Position numbers and translations under genes: made by a program. Below are positions 10,134-21,663 of a DNA stretch of 34,818 nt, piece after piece (position 1 is the stretch's first letter; every line of letters starts with the position of its first letter). Origin of the DNA: Balamuthia mandrillaris. Taxonomy: Eukaryota; Discosea; Longamoebia; Balamuthiidae. The stretch lies in contig JAVKOQ010000468.1 of NCBI GenBank assembly GCA_031835245.1, positions 1 through 34,818 on the forward strand. The letters run 5' to 3'. Under the pieces are notes generated by a model. That model saw only the letters and a list, made by a program, of their open reading frames with translations, did not search any database and had not been told where the DNA came from.

Positions 10134-12557
10134 ATGAAAGCGTTGATTAGCCCCTCGCTGCGATTGGCTCCCTCCCAAGACCAAAGCCTTTGTTCTTCTG
10201 CGCGGGGCAAAAAAAGTCCTCCGCTGTTAGGGGGACCATCCGTGCTGGCCTTGCAAGACACTTTTACACTGGAGAACAGACCGTTAAATGGTTTTTCCCT
10301 CCCAAGAATGCAAAGAATGTCAGGCTTGCACAAAAAAAAATTGGAAAAAAAAAAGGAAGCGAGGGAGAGAGAAGAGCCGCAGATGAGCGCAGCGGGACGA
10401 ATGCTCGCCCCCTCTGGGGGCCAGCCCAAAGAGAAGGCCCATGCTGCCGCGGACGAGTCGGGCGCAGGCAAACAGCTGCGTTCCAAGGAGGAAGCCTGGT
10501 TGGATGGGATCATCAACTCCCCCGGAAGCCCCCTCTCCCGACGGATGCTGAAAAGGAAGAGAAGCTTCAAAGCGGCAACCCCCTCTCTCTCAGAGACCGC
10601 CAACGGGACCGAAGAGAGCAGGGCAAGCGATGTGCCGGTCAGCAAGGAGAAAGGGGGCGGGGCTGCCTCGGGGGATGATAACCCTAATCAGCAGGCACAG
10701 CAGCAGACGTCAACGAAAAAAACAAAGAAGCCAAAGAAGAAAGGGAAGAAGAAGAAATCTTCCGCTTCCCTCGTTGAGCCTGCTGCCCAACCAACGCACA
10801 AAGAAAACGGAGAAGGAGGTCAACAACGACACAACGAAACGGTCGAAAACGGCGCCCAAGGGAGCAACAACAGCCCCACAGAGGACGCCCCCTCCGCCGC
10901 TGCGGCTGTGGCCCAGCTGGAAGGCATCGTGGACAAGCTGATGGAGCGCCACAATCCAAACGCCCCTTCTTCTTCCTCCCCTCCATCTGACAACAACAAC
11001 AACAACGATCAACCGCAACAGCAGTTGTCTCGTCAACAACTGCGTAAGGAGAGAACCATCAAGCAGCGAGCAGAGGCGGTGGAAGAGGATCTCACCAGCC
11101 TCGTCTACTCCATCCTTATGCCCCTCTTCTCGCTGAACTACTCCCTCAGAGATCTGGTCGACTTTGATGATGTTGCCTCTTCCCCCGCTGACCTCCCTCC
11201 TCAGCTTCGCGCCCTGCTTTCCTCCTCCCCCTCCACTGCCGCCAACAACGCCCAAAACAAACGACCCACAAAGAAACAACGAACAAAGAGCAAAAACGAC
11301 GATGAGGAGAAGCAACCCGGTAAGCTCAAGAAGCCCCGCAGTGCCTACCATTTCTTCTGCTTGGAATATGGGCCGATCATACAGAGCGAGTCGGAGCGCC
11401 CCTTGGGCTTCGGCGAGCGGGCCAAGCTGCTGGGCGCCAAGTGGCGACAGGTGTGCGAGGAGGGCGGCGCTCTGAAGCAGAAATTCGACGAGCAGGCAGA
11501 GGAAGACAGGGAACGATACCTTCGCGAAGCCTTGGAGCTCTCCACCGAAGATGGGGGAGAAGGAAGCGGCAACACTAATGCCGGCAAGGCGAGAAGCAGA
11601 AGCGGCAGCGAGCGAAGAAAAAGCCTCAGCACGACGGATCCCGCCAGTCTGATGAAGATGCTCGAGAAGGAGGGACCCATCTTGATACGCCCGAGAAGAA
11701 TGTCGGGGGAGTTGCTGGAAGAGTTGGGAAAACAGGCCGTGCTGGTGGACATCACGCCCAGCAGTACCGACAACCGATGGCGCAAGTTTGGGCTGGCCTA
11801 CCCTCATGGCATGATTCCCATTCCTGGCCACGAGAACAAGTGGAGCATGAGCGTGGAGGGCCTGTACGAGGGCCTGAAGGTGTTTGAGCGAGCGGGCGTG
11901 GACCGCAGTGTCATGACCAAGACCAGCATGAAGGGTCTTCGTCGTCAGGAGCATCGCAATGGGCCTCTCCTGGGGTGGGCCACCAGCCTGAAGCAGAAGC
12001 CTACCAAGTTGATGGCTGTGAAGGAGGCCCGATGGAAGTTGTTGCTGCCGGCCTACAAGACGGTGCTGGAGAGGCATCTGTTGGAAGAGGTGGCAGAGCT
12101 ACGTCAGATGTTGGATGAAGGCAAGCGCCTGGTGATCCTGGATGGACAGACCAATACTGACCTGTGTAACTATGAGAAGGACGTCTCGGCGGCAGCGCTG
12201 CTGAAGCGCTATTTGGAGGGTCGGTGGCCTTCCTCCGAGGAAAAAGAGCAGGAGGAACTGCAAAGGCGGCGTTCCAAGGAGGAGGAGGAGAAGCAGAAGG
12301 AGAAAGGGAAAGGGAAAGGGAAAGAGGTAGCTGCTACTGTGGAGAATAGGACGAAACAAACGGAGGGCCATAGTGATAAGAAAGAGAAGAAATATGAGGA
12401 AGCAGAGGAAGAGAAGCAGAAAGGTAAAAGTAGCATGCAGTTGGAGGAAAGAGGAGAGGGTGGTTCCTCAACGGGAGCGCTGTCGTTAAAGAAAAAGAAG
12501 AGAGGCAGTAAGAGAAAGAGAGAAACTGTACCTCCATTGACGCTGCAGAAGATTTAA
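10134..12557 (+). CDS. HMG-box protein with a C-terminal bacterial-like domain of unknown function
   Basis: A single uninterrupted exon, 807 residues. The N-terminal half is charged, disordered and rich in Lys, Ser and Gln, with a basic run KKPKKKGKKKK (probable nuclear signal). A short ordered stretch near 325-350 (AEAVEEDLTSLVYSILMPLF) precedes an HMG box at about 397-467, with KKPRSAYHFF, then LLGAKWRQV, then the DRERYLREAL helix. HMG boxes bend DNA. At about 535-697 lies a second compact domain: RWRKFGLAYPHGMIPIPG, SVEGLYEGLKVFERAGVD, SMKGLRR, LLPAYKTVLE, VILDGQTNTDLCNY and AALLKRYLEG. From memory this resembles an uncharacterised bacterial family (I believe DUF6939). The tail is Lys/Glu-rich. 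An internal start (the MQRMSG methionine near 10309) is possible, so the exact N-terminus is uncertain. Confidence 0.85.
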   Translation: MKALISPSLRLAPSQDQSLCSSARGKKSPPLLGGPSVLALQDTFTLENRPLNGFSLPRMQRMSGLHKKKLEKKKEAREREEPQMSAAGRMLAPSGGQPKEKAHAAADESGAGKQLRSKEEAWLDGIINSPGSPLSRRMLKRKRSFKAATPSLSETANGTEESRASDVPVSKEKGGGAASGDDNPNQQAQQQTSTKKTKKPKKKGKKKKSSASLVEPAAQPTHKENGEGGQQRHNETVENGAQGSNNSPTEDAPSAAAAVAQLEGIVDKLMERHNPNAPSSSSPPSDNNNNNDQPQQQLSRQQLRKERTIKQRAEAVEEDLTSLVYSILMPLFSLNYSLRDLVDFDDVASSPADLPPQLRALLSSSPSTAANNAQNKRPTKKQRTKSKNDDEEKQPGKLKKPRSAYHFFCLEYGPIIQSESERPLGFGERAKLLGAKWRQVCEEGGALKQKFDEQAEEDRERYLREALELSTEDGGEGSGNTNAGKARSRSGSERRKSLSTTDPASLMKMLEKEGPILIRPRRMSGELLEELGKQAVLVDITPSSTDNRWRKFGLAYPHGMIPIPGHENKWSMSVEGLYEGLKVFERAGVDRSVMTKTSMKGLRRQEHRNGPLLGWATSLKQKPTKLMAVKEARWKLLLPAYKTVLERHLLEEVAELRQMLDEGKRLVILDGQTNTDLCNYEKDVSAAALLKRYLEGRWPSSEEKEQEELQRRRSKEEEEKQKEKGKGKGKEVAATVENRTKQTEGHSDKKEKKYEEAEEEKQKGKSSMQLEERGEGGSSTGALSLKKKKRGSKRKRETVPPLTLQKI

Positions 12558-12641
12558 AAGCCAGTTATTATCATTTTTTTCATCTATTTTGCATCATGCC
12601 ATCTCTCTTCTTATCCTTTTTATCTTCCCTCTTTGTCAGGG
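12558..12641. terminator. Short convergent 3' region
   Basis: 84 bp between the stop codons of the HMG gene (+) and the SANT gene (-). The 3' ends of both transcripts must lie here or overlap. No canonical AATAAA is obvious on either strand. Confidence 0.4.
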
Positions 12642-13570
12642 TTAGTGGGCGGTGTTCATTGCATCCGATCTTCTTGCCCTCTTTTTCTTCTTCTTCTGCC
12701 TTTTGGATGATGGGGTAGAAGCGGCTGCCGCAGCCGCTTGCTTCTCTTTCTTCGCTCGTTCCTCCGCCTCCTTTCTCTCCTTCTCCTTCCTTTCTTTTTC
12801 CTGCTTTTCTCTCTCTATCGCTGCTGCCGCTTTGTCGTCGTCGTCGTCGTCGTCCTCCTCCTCCTCCTCCTCTTCTTCTACTTCTTCGACCACTTCTTCT
12901 TCCGAACCCTCCAATTCTTCTGCTGTGCCTTCCTCGTCCTCTTCTTCCCCTTCCGACCCGGCCTTTACTTTGCCGTTCGTTTGTGTTCCATTGGCAGCAG
13001 GAGTAGTCTTTGCAGTTTTGGCCGTGGCAGAAGGAGCCGCACTAGCGGCCGCTGAGGGAGCGGCAGCGGTAGCTGCCGTATCGGACTTTCGTCGCTTTTG
13101 TTTCTTCGTGCTGCGTTCGGGGGTGGCAGGAACGCTGCCGGCTCCCTCTTCCCCTTCGGCGGTGGTGGTCACATCACCCGACGTCCGTTTCTTGACCTGA
13201 CCCGCTTGCTTCCACAGATTCACTTGGGCCTTCACATCAGCTCTTATCGTTGCAAAAAATAAATAAATAAATCAAATGAGAGACCGAAAAAAAAAGAAAA
13301 GAAAGTGGTGGTAGGGAAGAAGGCCTTCAAAAATCTCACTCACTTGGATCGGTTCGGGACAGCGGCACAAATTTTGTCCAAGTCCTCAGCGCCGTGTTGC
13401 GCGAGAGCGGCCTCAAAGCTATCGAGCTCGGAGCGGCTCCAGATCGTCTCCCCCTTCTTCTTCTTCTCCAGCGAGGAGAGCTGCCGCAACAAGCGCCCGA
13501 TCGTCGAGAAATCCTCTCCAGCGACCTCAAAGATCTCCGCCAACAGGTCCGTCCTTTGCTTCCTCGACAT
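12642..13570 (-). CDS. SANT/Myb-like small acidic nuclear protein
   Basis: Two exons, 13570-13344 and 13242-12642, give 275 residues. The intron (13343-13243) splits a SANT/Myb-like helix-turn-helix at about residues 44-88: WSRSELDSFEAALAQHG, then DKICAAVPNRSKADVKAQVNLW, with the phase-2 junction restoring NRSKADVK. An N-terminal helical stretch (LLAEIFEVAGEDFSTIGRLL) comes first. After the SANT motif the protein is low-complexity: a basic patch KKQKRRK, an Ala-rich linker, a long Glu then Asp run, a Lys/Glu coiled segment and a basic end (KRQKKKKKRARR). This layout fits a chromatin or nucleolar protein, but no specific family is recognised. An upstream in-frame ATG at 13624 falls in a repeated CCAAT tract and was not chosen. 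Confidence 0.75.
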
Positions 13571-13919
13571 TGGTGTGGCTCTTGTCTCGCTGCCCTCCAA
13601 TCCAATCCAGTCCAATCCAATCACTCACACACAAAAAAAAAACTCTTTTCTTTCTTTTCAAATCAAAAAAAAATAAATAAATATTTTAACGGATCTCTTT
13701 CGCTGCGGTGGACAGATTCCGAATCAAACCAAACTGCACGATGCAAATTATTCAGCCTAACACTGATCCGGGCCTGGCTTCCTCTGCGCATCGGACACCG
13801 TACGACCTTGGAGGCAACATGTCTTAGGCTGCTGAGCGCATGACCCCTCGTACTGGAAACTTTAAAAGTGAAGAAAAGAAAAAAAGAAAAGAAGAAGAAG
13901 AAGAAGGAAGAAGGAAGAC
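13571..13919. promoter_or_regulatory. Divergent upstream region of the SANT and SUV3 genes
   Basis: 349 bp between two outward-facing start codons. It holds a CCAAT array (13597-13621), A-rich and T-rich runs near 13630-13680, and a purine-rich GAA run just before the SUV3 ATG (about 13870-13918). It probably serves both genes. Confidence 0.5.
13597..13621 (+). repeat. Tandem CCAAT pentamers upstream of the SANT gene
   Basis: Five back-to-back pentamers, four exact CCAAT and one CCAGT, 27-51 bp before the chosen SANT start. They could be CCAAT boxes of the NF-Y type or a chance microsatellite. Confidence 0.6.
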
Positions 13920-14264
13920 ATGTGGCAGCAAGGCCTCCGCTATGGGCGGCCCCTTGGCTCCGGTAGCGGCAGCAGCAGTTGCGTGGGCAGCAGGGGCAGT
14001 ACCCCATCCCCTCTGTCGTCCCTTTTGTGCCGGCGGGGAACGGGCTGGAGGAAGGGGTTTTTTGGTGCCGGCGAAAGGACCGCCTCCTCCTATCGTTATG
14101 CTGCTCTCCAAGGACTAATGGGAGGAGCAGGAGGAGCGTCATCGCGCGTTCTCGCGAGCGCCTTTGCCTTCTCGCGAGCTCCTACCGTATCCCGTGTCAG
14201 AGCGCCGCTTGCCAGCAGACGACATGTCATCATCCCACACGGCATCCGCTGTCTCTCTTCTTTC

Positions 14265-14305
<41 letters not shown>

Positions 14306-15207
14306 CCTCTCACCTTCTCTCCCTTTCTCTTCTCATCTGACCTCATCCCTTTCTCCTCCTCTCTTACCTCTCGTTCATTGCGTAGAAGCGCCGCCACAGC
14401 TGATCAAAGTGCTCTTCAATGGGGAGGAGCTCAAGTTTCGCGTGCCCAGGGACCAACACTACACCTTCTCCGACCTGCTGCGTGACAGCGCCGCCCACTG
14501 GCGGCTTGGTGGCGATGAGCTGTTGTCTCTGGTGGACGAGGAACTGGGCTGTCAGTGGCCTCCTTCTGCCAAACTTCATGAAGAACTGAAAGCAAGAAAC
14601 AACACCAACGGCAATAGCGACGCTGATCTGTTTGTGGTTCGGCTCGTCAAAAAAGAACCACAGCAACCACAACGCCGAGAGAGAAGAACGGAAATGCAAA
14701 GAGTGTTGTCTGGTATTCCGTTGAGAGAGAAAGAAGGGGAAGGAATGGAAGAAGAGGAAGAAGGAGAGGAGGAGGGAGAAGGAGACGTAGAAGAGGAGGA
14801 AGAGGAGGAAGAGGAGGAAATGAGGATGGAAAAGGAAACGTTAAAGTTTTTGATGTGCATGGACGGTGCGAAGAGCTCCGACCAATTGAGGCAAATGCAA
14901 AAAGACTTGGAGGATGGTGAAGAGAATGAAGAAGACGAAGAATATGAGGGAGAAGAAGACGAAGACGAAGTGATGGAAGCAGCAGAGGCAGAAGAGGAGG
15001 AGCTGGTGCCTGATGGTTGGGGAGGACTTATGAAAGCGCCACAACGAAAATCTACCACCTACGTTAACGTCAAACCAACGTATGGCAAGGAAGGAGCTGT
15101 GGGAGCCTCTACTAGGATCATTCCCAACTTCACCAAAGAGGAGCAAGGTACTTTGAATCAGTCTTTTGCTTTTTCTTGTCTTCTTTTGTATGTAATAACA
15201 ACTTGAC

Positions 15208-15265
<58 letters not shown>

Positions 15266-17743
15266 GCATCATTTACAGTCTATTTGGAGAAACGTTTTAA
15301 GCCGTTTAGCCAAAGTGCGGAGGTGACAGTAGAACTGGAGCGAACGTTTACCACTCATGACATGTCAAGATTTCTGCGACAGCCAGGAGCTCAAGAAAGG
15401 ATCCTTCGTGACTTTAAGCGATCTGTTCTCTTTAGCACCTCCAACGCCATCCCGAATGCTTATCCGTCATTGTTTCCTGTCGAAGATGAATGGAGCCCCG
15501 AACCCCTCAAGCACCTTTTGCTGGATCGAAGTCTTTCCGATGAAGGTCTCACTTTCTCTTCTCGTTGTTCTCTCCCTTATATCTCTCTCATTCCCTCATG
15601 TTAACTGTAACAGAGTGGATTGACAGTGTGCTCCCCTCTTTCATCGAGTTCGTGGGCAGCAAATACGCCTCGCGTCCCTTCATTGGAAAAGAAACCTCCC
15701 AAACCACCCAAATGTTGCGACGTGTGTCCCTCCTGAGCAGCACCGAAAGCGATGTCATGGATGGTGAAGTAAAAACTCTCTCCTCAAGAGTCCTCCGTCG
15801 TCGAATGATGGATCTGCGGCTGCCTCACGAATGGTACCCTGCCGCACGCAAGCAGAAACGCAAAGTGATCCTGCACATGGGACCTACCAACAGCGGCAAG
15901 ACCTACACCGCCCTGAAAAGGCTGGCAGAGAGCAAGAGCGGACTTTACTGCGGACCTCTGAGGCTCCTTGGCGAGGAGGTCTATGACAAGCTCAATACCC
16001 AAGCCCGTGTTCCTTGCAACCTTGTCACTGGGCAACGCATCTTGGAGACGGACGATGCCAAGCACGTTTCATGTACGGTGGAGATGGCAGATACCTCTCG
16101 CCAGGTGGAGTGTGCTGTGATCGATGAGATACAGATGATTGGAGACAAGAGCAGAGGATGGGCTTGGAGCCGGGCCTTTTTGGGAATTCCAGCCAACGAG
16201 ATTCACCTCTGTGGCAATGAGAGCGCCTTGTCTCTCATCCAGCAGATGTGTTCCGTATCGGGTGACGAATTGGAGGTATAATCTTTCTCTCTCTTTCTCT
16301 CTCTTCTCTCTCTCTTCTCTCTCTTCTCTCTCTTCTCTCTCTCTATTTCACGTTACAGCTATCTTATATTTCGCGTTATTAACATTAGATTCGGACCTAT
16401 GAGCGCCTTTCTCCGCTAGAACCCAATGTTTCTCACTTAGGAAAGAGTCTCTTTTCCAAACTTCGTCCTGGCGATTGCTTGATTGCCTTTTCCCGTACGA
16501 AGCTGCACCGCTTGAAAAAGGACGTGGAGAGCAATACCAAATACCGGTGTTGCATCGTTTATGGAGGACTTCCTCCTTCTACTCGAGTGGAGCAAGCCCA
16601 GTTATTCAATGATCCTACTTCTCCTTATGAAATCTTAGTTGCAAGCGATGCTATTGGAATGGGCCTAAACTTGTGCGTCTTCTCTTCCTCTCTACATTTT
16701 TAGAATATGCATCGTAACTTATATTCTGCTCGTTCTGTTTGGGTGTGCAGAAACATTCGAAGGATTATATTCACAGCAGCAGAGAAGTTTGACGGGGAAA
16801 CGCTCAGAAATCTTACGCCCGCAGAGATAAAGCAAATTGGCGGAAGAGCTGGTCGTTTCAAAAGCAAATATCCTGTTGGTGTTGTTGCTTGGTGAGTCCC
16901 GTCTTCCTTTTTCTCTCTTTTTGTTAGTTATGTTGATACATCCGTTTTTCTTTTCAAGCGTCCATCGAGAAGATGCTCCGTTGATACAAGATGCACTGGC
17001 TTCAAATTTGGAACAATTGGATCGAGCAGGCTTGGCTCCAACATACGAGCAGCTTGTAGCGTATTCGCAAGTATTTCCCGATCTCTCCTTTGCCGAAGTC
17101 TTGGTACATTTCTTTGCTCTTGTTCTTTTTTTTTTATTTTTTAGTGGTGTTAATGTTCCATTTTAATAGGAAATGTTTTATGAGGATGCCACTGTGGACA
17201 AGAATTACTTTGTTTGTGGCAATGAAGATAGTGTGGTATATTTTAAATCTCTCTGTTCTTGTTGTTCTTCTTGTTCTTCTTCTTCGTTGTCGTCTTCTTC
17301 TTCTTTCTCTTCTCCCTCCTTTCCCTCCTCTCGCTCTTCTCTCTTTCGTTAAGCTACCAATTTAACAATATCCACAAAGGCGGCAGCAGCGTTGCTGGAA
17401 GAAGTACCTCTGTCTCTTCGTGAACGATACATATTTAGCAGCTGCCCTGTGAATAGCGATGACACAGCTCTCATGTATCACCTTTTGTTGGTGCGTTTTA
17501 TCTTTTCCCCGCCACCCCACCTTGTCTTTCTTTTATCTTGTTTAAAACGTTTTGCTCACACGAAAAACCAAAATAAAAATGTAAAAATAACGATAGTTTG
17601 CACAGCATCATGCATTGAAAGGAGAAGTTCAGATGAACCTGCGGTTGAACCCCAAGAAGCTCAGCAGAGCTCCACAAGAAAGGTTGGCTGACTTGGAAAC
17701 ATTCTACAATGTGTTAGATCTGTATATTTGGCTGTCGTATGTC

Positions 17744-17784
<41 letters not shown>

Positions 17785-18007
17785 AACTTTTCTATACCGT
17801 AGTTATCGTTTTACGACATTTACGGAGCGAAACAAAGCGAACGCGATGAAGGAAAAAGTGTCCGACATGATAAACGACATCCTGGAGCAAAGCAGCATCA
17901 AGAGCAGCCGCGCCCACCGAAAGAAAGAGGGCGGTAAGAAACGCAAGTACTCCGTGGAGTCAAAGAAGAAATACTTCAAAAGTCTTTCCCGGTTGATGCG
18001 CGCCTGA
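13920..18007 (+). CDS. SUPV3L1: SUV3-type mitochondrial ATP-dependent RNA helicase
   Basis: SUV3 unwinds RNA for decay in mitochondria. Eleven exons keep phase: 13920-14265, 14386-15147, 15279-15545, 15614-16275, 16389-16672, 16751-16891, 16959-17103, 17170-17235, 17380-17490, 17606-17736 and 17803-18007; 1039 residues (human about 786). The N-terminus is rich in Arg, Ser, Gly and Ala with almost no acidic residues, as in a mitochondrial presequence. A long Glu/Asp-rich insert fills about 234-326. The helicase core follows: VILHMGPTNSGKTYTAL (Walker A, about 548), the DEIQMIGD box (about 628), LVASDAIGMGLNLNIRR and QIGGRAGRF (motif VI, about 802). The C-terminal SUV3 region ends with LYIWLSYRF and a basic tail. 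The extra length is mainly the acidic insert and tail. The 120-nt first intron is also open in frame, so its removal rests on its CT-rich content and GT-AG ends. Confidence 0.93.
15210..15261 (+). repeat. (CT)n microsatellite in SUV3 intron 2
   Basis: A CT-rich run in the coding-strand sense. Comparable runs occur in other SUV3 introns at about 14274-14302, 16284-16343 and 17750-17781. Confidence 0.85.
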
Positions 18008-18688
18008 AAAAAAAATTCAAAAATTATCGAGAAGTGACGCAACAATGATGACATCACTTTACCCATATTAAGAAAAAATTAACATAAAAAGGGTGTCGAC
18101 AATTATATTTCATCCATAAAAAGGACTTCGATCCATAACTTTCGATATTTTTATTCGGATTGGGCCGAAATAGCAATTTCAGACAAAATTCACTCGTTGA
18201 ATTAATAAATGTTCGTGTGACCAACGCGCAGTGGTTTGGTTTGGCGGTGGTCCTTGTCGGCACGATATCGTCGCCGCTATAGGTAGCAGGAGAAGCGCTG
18301 GGACTAATATGCTGCCCTTTTTCCCCTTGCCATTTCTTTTCAGGAACAATTATAGTAGCAAGAGCAGAAGAGGAACGTGTACGTCAATTAATTCAAAGCC
18401 ACATAATAACCGTTGTTGTGCGCATTCACCCATTCAGTCATATGAGTTCAGGTTGTTTATTTTATTTTTTTCTGTTTCTCTTTCATTCATTCATTTGAGT
18501 TTTTAAAAGTTTGTTTAACGGTAACGGTAACGCATAGAGGCGTAAGCTTTGACTTCTCTCGCTCTCTCTCTCTCTGTGTAGCTTGCCAAGTTGGTTGAAA
18601 GGAAGGAAGAGGAAAGTGTCTGTGCTTCTGCTTTGTAGTTTGTTGGCAAAGGAAGAAACGAGAGGAACACCACCACAACCCGACGACA
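18008..18688. promoter_or_regulatory. Intergenic region between SUV3 and the Cache-7TM receptor
   Basis: The first part is AT-rich SUV3 3' flank, with AATAAA at 18204-18209 about 200 nt after the stop. The second part is the receptor's upstream region, with three tandem TAACGG/C hexamers (18516-18533) and a CT run near 18560-18577. No gene is supported. Confidence 0.5.
18516..18533 (+). promoter_or_regulatory. Tandem TAACGG motifs, Myb-site-like
   Basis: Three direct hexamers (TAACGG, TAACGG, TAACGC) about 155 bp before the receptor start codon. They match the general Myb recognition element YAAC(G/T)G. The link to Myb proteins is inference only. Confidence 0.35.
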
Positions 18689-19227
18689 ATGCGCTGCACC
18701 TCTTTCGTTACAGCGCCGTGGACTAGCGGCTCTCTTGCTGTGCTGTTTGCGCTGTGCCTCTGCGCCGTTATAGGTCCTGCGGCTCAGGTCCAAGCGCAAA
18801 CCAACTATTACAATGCCACACGGTAAAACTCGTTGTCGGACTTATTCAAAAATCCCTTTCTTCTTCTTCTTGCTGTTTTGAAAAAAAAAAAAAGCGTTAC
18901 TGACGAATCTTCTTTTTGTTCTTGCAGCATACAGGGATGGCGTGACAATATGGTGGCTGACATTGCGTTCCTTCGGGACAATGTTATGCAACCCAGTCGT
19001 TATGTCGACGTTCGTTTCTCTTCTCCTCTCTTTTCTCTCTCTCTCTCTCTCTCTCTGCTTAGGAACAAGAAAGATTTACTTTTTTTCTTTTTTGCTCTCG
19101 GCTGGAAAAAAAAGACGTTTGATCGCGCTCTCATCCAAAACGAAGTGAGCTCTGGAGATTTGGAGGCAGCCACATTTGCAACCACCATTGAAAGAATCCT
19201 TCGCGACAAAGTTAGCTTGTTGGAGGT

Positions 19228-19273
<46 letters not shown>

Positions 19274-19988
19274 GGCAAACAGCTGACAACACCCAACACA
19301 ACAAAAGAAACTGAGGGACAAGATCCAAGAAGCGCACGCCAACGCCAGCTACTCCGGCTCCGCCGACTACGTGGACGCTGCCACCGCTCCCGCCGACCTC
19401 TACGGAGCCTATCCCTACACCTCTGCCAGAGGCGACCTTCCTGCCGACATCACCACCTCTGCCGTTGTGGTATGAGAGCCTGCCTCGTTTGGCTTCCTTC
19501 TCTCTGTCCTCTTTTCTAACAGCGTGTACCAACAGGTGCCTGGGTGGTCGCAGAGCAACGCTCGCTTGGACTATGAGATCAACCTCTCCGGGGAGCTGGA
19601 GGAGCTGTTCCAGAGCAACAGGCAGGCCGACCCCACGGTGGCCTTCCAGTACTTTGGCGGCGCCAACACGGGGCTTACTCGCTATTATCCTCACTTTCAG
19701 TTCAACGACACGGACAGCTTTGACGCCCGCTTTCAGTCTTGGTTCATATTCTTCTCTTTTCTTCTCTCTCTCTCTCTCTCTCTCTCGTGTCTCACTCTGC
19801 TGACCCTGGGGGGTGTGAAGGTACACTACCGCTTTGACAGGTTATAAGGGCTTGGTGTTGATCATCGATACCTCGCGAGATACTGGAGATGACTTTGAGT
19901 ACATCAAGTTGGCCACTATAGCTGTATTGAACTCTCTCCATGAGTCTGATCACGTTATGCTTCTTATTGTATGTATTGTTTTTCTTTT

Positions 19989-20023
<35 letters not shown>

Positions 20024-21625
20024 CATAGTTTCTTTTTAAAAGGTATCTGGCAATGAAATGAGCAGACCAGAATGTGTTAGCAGTGTCGATGGTTATGTGA
20101 GAGCAACTCCCCAAGCCATCGAGGCTCTTGTTGCTGTTGTTGAAGCCTTGTAGGTTTCTTTTTTAATTCTTCTTTTAATGCATTACAATCCTCATGTAAC
20201 ATCGTAAACACAGGGAACGTTCTGAAGCACGCAGCGGAGCCGGCACAAGAGCTGCCTTTGAGGAAGCTCTCACCATTTTTGAACGAGAAAGCACCGATTA
20301 TATGCTTGAAAGCGGCGTCACCGTGCCAGGAAGAAGTATTCAGGCTTGTCAGAACGCCCTCATCTTTATCGGTTCCGGCCGCAACATTCCTGCTCCTGAC
20401 AGGTTCCCTTTTCTCTCTCTTCTCTGCCCCGCTCTTTCTCTCTCCTGGCGCTCTCTTTCTATCGTAGAGTAATCATCATCTCTGTTACTTTAAATACAAT
20501 AGTTTGAGTGGTACGTTGCCAACCTCTCTCATCTACACTGTTGGCAGCGAAGACAATAGCCAAGGTACAATAGTGTCTTCTCTTTTTTGCTTGTCCAGAC
20601 TTGTTATTGCTAACGGTTATTTTAAAATATAGCCTCAGTCTTGGCCTGTTCTTCCAGCGGCTCCTCCTTTTCATTTGCATCAGGTGATGGAGAAACCCTT
20701 TACAAGAATGTAACCAACTACAGTGCCTTCTTGGCTACCGTTGGCCAAAACGCCGCCGGTGATCCCTCTTGGCTCATGTCGCTAGGCTTTACTCGCACAA
20801 ATTCTCTTACAAGTACTTTTCTAACTCGCTCTCTTTCTCCGAGTTAAACTTATCTAACACACTGAAAAAAAAAAACCACAACAGTGGGCGTGATGCTCAG
20901 CGCAAGTCTTGCAGTGTTTCCAGTTGGCGCTGGTGAAGACGGTGCCTTGGCCCTACCCGTCGGTGTGGTGGGAATTGATTTCATCCTCGACGACCTCATC
21001 TTTGCGGAGCAGTCCTTTGAGGTCCGCTTCGACTATGGCTTCCTGGTGAACTCCTATGGAGACACCGTACTTCACCCTGTCATGAGGGATCGCAGCAAGA
21101 CCTGGTCCTTCCAGACCACCACTCGCTCTCCTTTGTACTATGACATCAGCACGTATGAGCCCACAGAAGAGTTCAATGAAAACGTGCGAGACCCAATGTT
21201 CAACGAACAATCTGGTTTTGTTCGTGTCTTGCAAAACGTTGATCTTCCTGCTGGTATGCCCATTTATCCTTCTTTCCTCTATCTTGCTCTCTCAGTGCTA
21301 ACGAAGGTGAAACTTGATGTATACAATTATAATAGGTGATACAACATACGAAGGTATTGTCCAAGAAGCAGTAAATATGACCTACTTTTGGCAAAAACTC
21401 GCCTCTTTTCCGTTCCTTGCCGTGCGTGCGCTCTCTGATGAACGGCTGGAGAGAAAGATCTTCCGACCTTCCTCCTACCATCGCGACGAGTCCATCACCT
21501 ACTACTATTATAAGATCGATAACTACACCGGGTCCATTCCAGCACCCCAGAGAAACTATTACGACGGATACATCGAGGTCGACGGTGTTAACTGGGACAC
21601 TGGATGCTTCCAGGTGCGTTTACCT

Positions 21626-21663
<38 letters not shown>

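Noticed and set aside
10710-12077. 455-residue minus-strand frame opposite the HMG gene
   Set aside because: No domain is visible, and the plus strand encodes an HMG box and a second compact domain.
12652-13200. Poly-Ser plus-strand frame opposite the SANT gene
   Set aside because: Shadow of the acidic Glu/Asp codons on the minus strand.
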